From Phycisphaerales bacterium UBA1161 (GTDB lineage: Bacteria; Planctomycetota; Phycisphaerae; Tepidisphaerales; Tepidisphaeraceae), in assembly GCA_002311745.1 (NCBI GenBank), contig DBZL01000011.1:14537-25612 (forward strand): a DNA stretch of 11,076 nt, read 5' to 3'. Below the pieces are notes generated by a model that did no database searches, was not told where the DNA came from, and worked only from the letters and a program-made list of their open reading frames with translations. Made by a program: the position numbers and the translations under genes. The number at the start of each line of letters is the position of its first letter. Positions within the stretch are counted from its first letter, which is position 1. This document shows positions 6,423 to 11,076 of this stretch, piece by piece.

Positions 6423-7340
6423 ATGCCCTTTTTCTCCACGATCATTCCGACGTATAACCGCCGCGAGCTGCTGCGGCGGGCGCTGAAGTCGGTGCTGGCC
6501 CAGGACCCCGTTGAGCCGCAGGTGATTGTCGTGGACGATGGATCGACCGACGGGACGATGGACATGCTTGCGGAACTGGCGGATCGGGTGCAGACGCTGC
6601 GGCAGCCCAATCGCGGTCCGGGAGCGGCAAGGAATCTGGGGCTGACGCATGCCACCGGCGACTACGTCGCCTTTTTGGACAGCGATGACGTTTGGTTCCC
6701 GTGGACGCTGGCGACCTACCGGCGTGTGATCGATGAGCACAATCGCCCGGCGTTCATCGTCGGCCGCCCCCTGAGGTTTGTCGACGAGGCGAAGTTGCCC
6801 GATGTCAAGGCGGATGCTTTGCTGACCGAGGCGTTCCCCGACTATTATGCCTCGGGAGATCAGTGGCGATGGTACGGGGTGTCTTCCTTTGTGATTCGGC
6901 GCGACGCCCTGACCGCGGCCGGCGGGTTCGCCGATACCATCATCAACGGCGAGGACGCCGATCTGACCATGAAACTGGGCGTGGCGCCGGGGTTCGTGCA
7001 GGTGCGCTTCCCGGTCACCTTCGCGTATTTTGACCATCCCGGCAACATCACCTTCGACGCGGAAAAGTGCTACCACGGCGTCTGTTGGCTCATCGACCAG
7101 GAGCGCAACGGCCGATATCCGGGAGGAGCGCCGCGGCGGGCGGAGCGATGGAGAATCCTCGGCCGCCATGCCCGCGCCGTCAGCCTCAGCCTCCTCAACG
7201 CCGGTATGCGTCGCCAAGCCTGGGAAACCTATCGCAAAACGTGCCTGTGGAATCTGACGCAGGCGCGCTTTCGCTACGTGTTGGGCTTCCCGGTGAAGGC
7301 GCTGCTGCAACGGCCGACCACCGGCAAAGGAGCCGCCTGA
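6423..7340 (+). CDS. Family 2 glycosyltransferase (first paralogue)
   Basis: The product of 305 residues is a GT-A fold glycosyltransferase that should add a sugar from a nucleotide-sugar donor to a surface polysaccharide or glycolipid on the cytoplasmic side. Seen are the opening F-S-T-I-I-P-T-Y-N-R-R (4-14), V-D-D-G-S (37-41), N-R-G-P-G-A-A-R-N-L-G, the metal-binding D-S-D-D at 86-89, and N-G-E-D at 175-178 as likely catalytic base region. The C-terminal ~100 residues (I-D-Q-E-R-N-G-R-Y-P-G-G and beyond) are shared with the second copy downstream and are mainly helical and basic. There is no transmembrane segment I can defend. A longer reading frame to 5886 crosses coaX and is rejected; the ATG at 6423 begins exactly at the fold and matches the second copy. 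The stop overlaps the next start as TGATG. Donor and acceptor are unknown. Confidence 0.88.
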   Translation: MPFFSTIIPTYNRRELLRRALKSVLAQDPVEPQVIVVDDGSTDGTMDMLAELADRVQTLRQPNRGPGAARNLGLTHATGDYVAFLDSDDVWFPWTLATYRRVIDEHNRPAFIVGRPLRFVDEAKLPDVKADALLTEAFPDYYASGDQWRWYGVSSFVIRRDALTAAGGFADTIINGEDADLTMKLGVAPGFVQVRFPVTFAYFDHPGNITFDAEKCYHGVCWLIDQERNGRYPGGAPRRAERWRILGRHARAVSLSLLNAGMRRQAWETYRKTCLWNLTQARFRYVLGFPVKALLQRPTTGKGAA

Positions 7341-7921
7341 TGCCCAGCCACGACGACACGCCCGACTACTTGCTCAACCGCCTGATCCGCTATCCGTCGG
7401 CCGTGATGATCCGCCTGCGCCGCCTGCGCCTGCGCCTGCTGGGCGCCCACGTCGGGCGCCGTTGCTGGATCCAGAAGATCCTTGTTCCGCGCAATCCCTG
7501 GGACATCTGGCTGAATGACGACGTATCCCTGGACCATGGGGTGACTCTGCTGACGAGCGGACCGCGGCGGCGCGAGCCGCGCATCGTGATCGGCACTCAC
7601 ACCTACATCAATCGCTACACCATGCTCGACGCCCACGATCGGATCGAGTTGGGCGAGCACTGCTTCATCGGCCCGTTCTGTTACATCACCGACGCCGATC
7701 ATCAGCACGCCCGCGGCCAGTTCGTCTCGACGCAGCCGATGAATACCGCTCCCGTGAAGATCGGCCGCGACGTGTGGATGGGGGCGGGCGTGATCGTACT
7801 CAAGGGCGTCACCATCAACGACGGCGCGATCATCGGCGCCGGGGCGGTGGTCGTCCGGGACGTGCCGTCCAATGCCAAGGTCGCCGGCGTACCCGCCCAC
7901 CAGATCGGAGAACGCAACTAG
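7340..7921 (+). CDS. Hexapeptide-repeat (LbetaH) acyltransferase, WcaF/maa-like
   Basis: The product of 193 residues has a short helical, Arg-rich N-terminus (about 10-40), then a left-handed beta-helix built of hexapeptide turns: I-V-I-G-T-H-T-Y-I, I-E-L-G-E-H-C-F-I-G, V-K-I-G-R-D-V-W-M-G-A-G-V-I-V, I-I-G-A-G-A-V-V-V. The sequence D-A-D-H-Q-H holds the likely catalytic histidine, and the end V-A-G-V-P-A-H-Q-I-G is the usual family finish. Such enzymes transfer acetyl from acetyl-CoA to a hydroxyl of a sugar. Its ATG overlaps the preceding glycosyltransferase stop (TGATG), with AAAGGAG upstream, so it is translationally coupled and should decorate the same glycan. A TACAAT box lies just after the stop at 7934-7939, without a good -35. 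Confidence 0.9.
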   Translation: MPSHDDTPDYLLNRLIRYPSAVMIRLRRLRLRLLGAHVGRRCWIQKILVPRNPWDIWLNDDVSLDHGVTLLTSGPRRREPRIVIGTHTYINRYTMLDAHDRIELGEHCFIGPFCYITDADHQHARGQFVSTQPMNTAPVKIGRDVWMGAGVIVLKGVTINDGAIIGAGAVVVRDVPSNAKVAGVPAHQIGERN

Positions 7922-8022
7922 ATACGCAGTGGATACAATGGCAGCGCGGAGTTGCCGCTCAAATTGATGCCATTGAGCTACGTGCCCGTTTTCATCACGC
8001 ACCCCGCCCGAGGGAGAATCGC

Positions 8023-8958
8023 ATGCCGTTGTTCTCCGTGATTATTCCAACTTACAATCGAGCGGACTTTCTCATCCGCGCGTTGGATTCGGTTTTCGCG
8101 CAGGAGTTCACCGACTATGAAGTGATCGTGGCCGACGACGGTTCCACTGACGCGACGGCTGAAATGGCGGCGCGGTACGGTGATCGGGTCCGGTATTTCA
8201 GACAGGACAATCGCGGCCCGGGGCCGGCAAGGAACCTGGGCATCCGCCAGGCACAGGCCGAATACATTACCTTTCTTGACAGCGACGATATCTGGTTCCC
8301 CTGGACGCTCCGGACTTTTGCGCGAGTGATCGCGGACCACAACCAGCCTGCATTTGTCGCCGGGACTTCTGTGGAATTCAATGACGCATTGCCGCTGCTG
8401 CGAGGTAGGCCGGCGGCCCTGGGCTGCGACAGGTTCGCCGACTACTACACCATCGCCAACGGCGAACTGCTGTGGATTGGTGGCACGTGTGCCGTCGCCA
8501 TCCGTGCGGATGTGCTGCGATCGGTCGGCGGGTTCGCCGACCGCCGGATTTACATGGAGGACTTGGATCTGTGGATGAAGCTGGGTGTTGCCCCGGGTTT
8601 TGTGCTGGTGCGGACACCGGCATTGTTCGGCTATTGGCAGCAGGGCCAAAGTGCGGTGTCCGATCTCGAGGCCTGCTGCCGGGGTGGTGACTTTGTGATC
8701 GACCAGGAATCCACGGGGCGATATCCCGGCGGCGAGGATCGAAAATGGCAGCGACTGCGGATTCTCAGCGTGCACCTGCGGCCGTTGTCGATCGCGTGCC
8801 TGGAGAGGGGCAGAATCGGCTGGGGATGGCGGCTCTTCTATCGAACGCTCGGGTGGAGTGTGCGATTGCGCCGTCTCAAGTACATCGCGGCCATTCCGCT
8901 GCTCACCATCCGATTTGGGCCGACCTCCCTGTTCCTTCGCGGCGAACCACGCGGATAA
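8023..8958 (+). CDS. Family 2 glycosyltransferase (second paralogue)
   Basis: The product of 311 residues is a clear paralogue of the glycosyltransferase at 6423-7340. Shared runs include F-S-x-I-I-P-T-Y-N-R, D-D-G-S-T-D, N-R-G-P-G-x-A-R-N-L-G, F-L-D-S-D-D-x-W-F-P-W-T-L, M-K-L-G-V-A-P-G-F-V and G-R-Y-P-G-G. The metal site is D-S-D-D, and the catalytic-base region is Y-M-E-D-L-D. The acceptor-side middle (about 115-165) differs most, with C-A-V-A-I replacing S-S-F-V-I, which suggests a different acceptor or sugar. The ATG at 8023 has GGGAG 6 nt upstream; the 14 bases around the start, GAGAAT to ATGCC, are nearly the same as in the first copy. It lies 101 nt after the acyltransferase and closes the cluster. 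No terminator is evident after 8958. Confidence 0.9.
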   Translation: MPLFSVIIPTYNRADFLIRALDSVFAQEFTDYEVIVADDGSTDATAEMAARYGDRVRYFRQDNRGPGPARNLGIRQAQAEYITFLDSDDIWFPWTLRTFARVIADHNQPAFVAGTSVEFNDALPLLRGRPAALGCDRFADYYTIANGELLWIGGTCAVAIRADVLRSVGGFADRRIYMEDLDLWMKLGVAPGFVLVRTPALFGYWQQGQSAVSDLEACCRGGDFVIDQESTGRYPGGEDRKWQRLRILSVHLRPLSIACLERGRIGWGWRLFYRTLGWSVRLRRLKYIAAIPLLTIRFGPTSLFLRGEPRG

Positions 8959-9046
8959 CCGTGCCGATAAACGGCCCGGCTCGCGGATTTCCGCCGCCGC
9001 CGTCCCTGCCACGGAGCCCGCGCGGCCGCTGCCGCATGATTTTCAA

Positions 9047-9119
<73 letters not shown>

Positions 9120-9130
9120 GGCCGTCGCCG

Positions 9131-9169
9131 CTGGCAATCCTTGGCGGCGAATTCGCAAGGATATGCCAG
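9131..9169. repeat. Hairpin upstream of tRNA-Lys
   Basis: CTGGCAATCCTTG (9131-9143) pairs with CAAGGATATGCCAG (9156-9169) through 13 base pairs with one bulged base, around a 12-nt loop that contains CGAATTCG. No T-run follows on either strand, so it does not look like a terminator. It covers the place where the tRNA promoter is expected on the minus strand, so it could be regulatory or a small repeat. Confidence 0.55.
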
Positions 9170-9182
9170 TTGCAGCGGCCGA

Positions 9183-9212
9183 GCAATTGCCCCCGCGCCT
9201 GTCGGCAATTGC
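9183..9212 (+). promoter_or_regulatory. Dyad GCAATTGCC, candidate operator or weak terminator
   Basis: GCAATTGCC (9183-9191) and GGCAATTGC (9204-9212) form a perfect 9-bp inverted repeat with a 12-nt spacer. Five T residues follow at 9218-9222 after a GC-rich gap, so a poor intrinsic terminator on the plus strand is possible. Equally it sits just upstream of the candidate promoter at 9221-9249, where an activator or repressor dimer could bind. Confidence 0.4.
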
Positions 9213-9220
9213 GGCGGTTT

Positions 9221-9249
9221 TTGGCGCGTGGACGGGCTTGGGCTAATTT
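9221..9249 (+). promoter_or_regulatory. Candidate promoter for the lipoprotein gene
   Basis: TTGGCG at 9221-9226 and TAATTT at 9244-9249 are spaced by 17 nt. Transcription would start near 9256, giving a leader of about 18 nt that carries the GGAAGGGG ribosome binding site before the ATG at 9274. Confidence 0.4.
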
Positions 9250-9273
9250 GTCGCGGCGGAAGGGGCTGTAAAC

Positions 9274-10086
9274 ATGAAACGAGCAACCTGGCTGTTGTTG
9301 GCGGCGGTGCTGATCGGGGGATGTCGGGCGGACATTCTCAAGCGCGATCAGCTCGAAATCCGACAGGCGCTTTTGGACATGTATCAGGACGAGGTGATGG
9401 ACAACCTGATCCGTACCAAGCTGATGCTGCCGGTCATTCAGGTGGACTACCACACGATGACCGGCACGATGACCAGCCTGACCAAGGGAATCGGCGGATA
9501 CAGCAAGGAAGCGGATCGCAACCAGTTTGGCGCGGCGGCGGGGTCCGTCACGCCGGTGCACGTGACCAAAACCTTCCCGTCGATCACGGGTGAACAGGAT
9601 GAGTCGACGCAGCTCACGCTGACCGGCGAGCCGGTGTGCGACGACAAGTTGTACGAAGCGTACGAGGAGTATCTGTACGGATCGTCGGCCAAGGCCGCGC
9701 CGACAGGACCGCACGAGCAGCCGGCGACGATGCCGACGACGGTGCCGGCGACGCAGGAGGAAAAGTCCGCCGGCGGGCAGCTCGCCATCGGGCAGCAGCC
9801 GAGCAATTCGGTCTACACGGTGGTGTTGACGACGCCGGTGCGGCCGGTGGAGACTCACGAGCCGGTGCCGCAGGGGCAGCTTCTGGTCAGCGACAAGCCG
9901 CCGGCGGAGGGGACGTATCACGTGATGAAGGAGTTCCGCGGCAAGTATTACTACGTGCCGCCGGATTCGGCCAAGGCGTTTTTCGCCCTGTACCGGCGCG
10001 TCGTGCTGGCGCGAAAGGCCGCCCCGACGACGGGCGAGAACCTGGGCAATGAACTGCAACTTTTCCGCCTCAACCAGCTCCAGTAA
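9274..10086 (+). CDS. Lipoprotein of unknown function
   Basis: I do not recognise this family. The 270-residue product starts with K-R, a hydrophobic stretch W-L-L-L-A-A-V-L, and a lipobox I-G-G-C with Cys17 as the predicted lipidated residue, so it is probably exported and anchored to a membrane. Residues 18-137 form one region beginning with a charged amphipathic helix (I-L-K-R-D-Q-L-E-I-R) and including a Thr/Gly/Met-rich part (T-M-T-G-T-M-T). A linker rich in Pro, Thr, Ala and Gln spans about 138-170. The rest (175-270) has beta-like stretches, a Y-Y-Y-V-P-P segment, and ends in a helix. One further Cys, at 122, lies beyond the lipobox. The start at 9274 has GGAAGGGG upstream. It lies 38 nt before recO on the same strand and may share read-through, but no functional link is evident. 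Confidence 0.8.
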   Translation: MKRATWLLLAAVLIGGCRADILKRDQLEIRQALLDMYQDEVMDNLIRTKLMLPVIQVDYHTMTGTMTSLTKGIGGYSKEADRNQFGAAAGSVTPVHVTKTFPSITGEQDESTQLTLTGEPVCDDKLYEAYEEYLYGSSAKAAPTGPHEQPATMPTTVPATQEEKSAGGQLAIGQQPSNSVYTVVLTTPVRPVETHEPVPQGQLLVSDKPPAEGTYHVMKEFRGKYYYVPPDSAKAFFALYRRVVLARKAAPTTGENLGNELQLFRLNQLQ

Positions 10087-10112
10087 ACGGCGACCCGGAG
10101 GGACGGCGATCC

Positions 10113-10118
10113 TATAAT
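10113..10118 (+). promoter_or_regulatory. Consensus -10 box (TATAAT) directly before recO
   Basis: TATAAT ends 6 nt before the recO ATG at 10125, so transcription would start at or next to the ATG. No good -35 is present 17 nt upstream (GCGACC at 10090-10095). GGAGG at 10097-10101 is too far from the ATG (about 23 nt) to serve as a ribosome binding site. Confidence 0.4.
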
Positions 10119-10124
10119 GTCCGC

Positions 10125-10928
10125 ATGGCGCTGGCGGCCGACCAATGCATCTGTCTGCGAAAACTGGAGTACAGCGAAACCTCGCAGATTCTGACGCTCT
10201 TTTCGCGTCAGCATGGGATCGTGCGCGTGCTGGCCAAGGGCGCGCATCGCCGCACCAAGGCCGGGTCCGGGCGATTCGACGGCGGCATCGATCTGCTGGA
10301 TGAAGGCGCCGCCGTGTTCACCAGCGATCCCGCCCAGGAACTGGCCACGCTGGCCGAGTGGAAACTGTGCGAGGGGCATCTGGACCTGCGCAAGAGCCTG
10401 CGCGGGCTGTACCTGGCCCTGTACGCGGCCGAATGGATTTCGCTGCTGTTTGAGCAGCGCGACCCGCACGCCGACGCGTTTGATCGTTTCCAAAGACTGC
10501 TGGGTGCCCTGCCCACGGAGCAGCGCGAGGAGATCTTTCTCGCCTTTGAGTTGGACCTGCTGCGGGACGCGGGCTTTTTGCCCCAGTTGCAGTCCTGTGC
10601 ATCGTGCGGCTCGAATTGCGGGGAGAAAGGCGATGTTTATTTCGCCCCGTCGCGAGGCGCCGTGGTCTGCCGCAATTGCGAGGGATCATTCCCGGATCGT
10701 CTGGCTCTGGATGCGCGGCTGTTGCGCCTGGTTCAGCAGATTCAGTCGCCAACCATCGCCGCATCACCGGAGCGTTTGCCGCGGCTGAGCCGCCATCAGA
10801 CCGATCCGCTCAACCGCCTCTTTGCAGCCCACGTGGAATACGCGTTGGGCCGGCGGCTGCGCATGGCGCGGTACGTGCTGGGCGCCGGCGGCAGAGAACG
10901 TCCGCAGCCCGCCGCCCGTGGTGCATGA
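10125..10928 (+). CDS. recO: DNA repair protein RecO
   Basis: RecO binds single-stranded DNA and helps RecR load RecA on SSB-coated DNA in the RecFOR recombinational repair pathway. The 267-residue product has the N-terminal OB-fold pattern (C-L-R-K-L-E-Y-S-E-T-S-Q-I-L-T-L-F-S, then G-I-V-R-V-L-A-K-G-A), a helical middle (about 80-155), and a C-terminal zinc site with Cys158/Cys161 (C-A-S-C) and Cys182/Cys185 (C-R-N-C). An additional Cys165 lies close by. The position of L-R-D-A-G-F-L-P just before the first Cys pair is typical. The ATG at 10125 fits the fold start and there is no ribosome binding site at normal distance. It follows the lipoprotein by 38 nt and precedes the tandem repeat at the right edge. 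Confidence 0.93.
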   Translation: MALAADQCICLRKLEYSETSQILTLFSRQHGIVRVLAKGAHRRTKAGSGRFDGGIDLLDEGAAVFTSDPAQELATLAEWKLCEGHLDLRKSLRGLYLALYAAEWISLLFEQRDPHADAFDRFQRLLGALPTEQREEIFLAFELDLLRDAGFLPQLQSCASCGSNCGEKGDVYFAPSRGAVVCRNCEGSFPDRLALDARLLRLVQQIQSPTIAASPERLPRLSRHQTDPLNRLFAAHVEYALGRRLRMARYVLGAGGRERPQPAARGA

Positions 10929-10945
10929 GATCACGGGCGAGCGCA

Positions 10946-11076
10946 TTCTCCCCTCCCCCAGGTAGGCCAGTTGGATTAGCGGTTTCTCCCCTCCCCCGGT
11001 ACGCCGGTTGGATTAGCCCTTTCTCCCCTCCCCCAGTACGGCGGTTAGATAAGCCCTTTCTCCCCTCCCCCAGTAC
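10946..11076. repeat. Tandem repeat, 37-38-bp unit, at least 3.5 copies
   Basis: Units begin at 10946 (38 bp), 10984 (37 bp), 11021 (37 bp) and 11058 (cut by the window edge). Each starts TTCTCCCCTCCCCC followed by (A/G)GTA and ends in a GATTAGC- or GATAAGC-type stretch. The units differ at several positions, mostly in the second half. The CCCTCCCCC-GTACG(C)C core is the same as one arm of the hairpins at 2187-2316, so the array looks like repeated half-palindromes. No spacers are present. Confidence 0.85.

Noticed and set aside
6234..7310. 358-residue minus-strand reading frame opposite the first glycosyltransferase
   Set aside because: No domain pattern, His/Arg-rich composition typical of antisense frames, and an equivalent shadow exists opposite the second copy.
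10946..11076. CRISPR-like array at the right edge
   Set aside because: The repeats follow one another directly with no unique spacers, and the units themselves vary; no cas gene is near.

Overview
The window is a GC-rich bacterial chromosome segment that carries mostly ordinary housekeeping and cell-surface genes, broken up by dispersed palindromic repeats. The gene content (type III pantothenate kinase next to an MnmE-like GTPase, a RecO with zinc cysteines, family 2 glycosyltransferases, a small P/T-rich lipoprotein) together with the GC-rich 'ccctccccc...gtac' hairpin repeats suggests a member of the Planctomycetota, perhaps Phycisphaerae-like. This placement is an inference from general appearance and not from any search.

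Left part, 1-4118. A ChbG/HpnK-type deacetylase runs in from the left edge and converges with a solitary MNT-type nucleotidyltransferase gene on the minus strand. Then, all on the minus strand and read right to left, comes a quinone/catechol-type detoxification set: an alpha/beta hydrolase of the phospholipase/carboxylesterase family (MhqD-like), a cupin overlapping it by ATGA, an MhqO-type ring-cleaving dioxygenase, and a 40-residue N-terminal stub of an NADPH:quinone reductase joined to the dioxygenase by TGATG. Between the cupin and the dioxygenase sit a lower-GC gene for a TIR-like (PF10137-type) protein and a ~220-bp nested palindrome (MITE-like). The TIR-like protein lacks the usual first strand and loop of its TIR fold, so it looks internally deleted.

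Middle, 4119-6250. A perfect 27-bp inverted repeat with about 100 bp of AT-richer DNA between its arms lies in the 5' region of the hydrolase. Beyond it, also on the minus strand, are coaX and a reduced MnmE-like GTPase, probably one operon driven by a good sigma70-type promoter at 6223-6250.

Right part, 6354-11076. On the plus strand a three-gene surface-polysaccharide cluster (glycosyltransferase, hexapeptide acyltransferase, second paralogous glycosyltransferase) is followed by tRNA-Lys(TTT) on the minus strand, a hairpin and a dyad in the intergenic region, a lipoprotein of unknown function, and recO. The recO start codon lies only 6 nt after a consensus TATAAT, so its mRNA may be leaderless. 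The window ends in a 37-38-bp tandem repeat built from the same core as the palindromes at 2187-2316.

I do not see a complete new multi-gene system. The most unusual items are the internally deleted TIR-like gene inside the detoxification cluster, the repeat family, and the divergent CoaX/MnmE-like pair.
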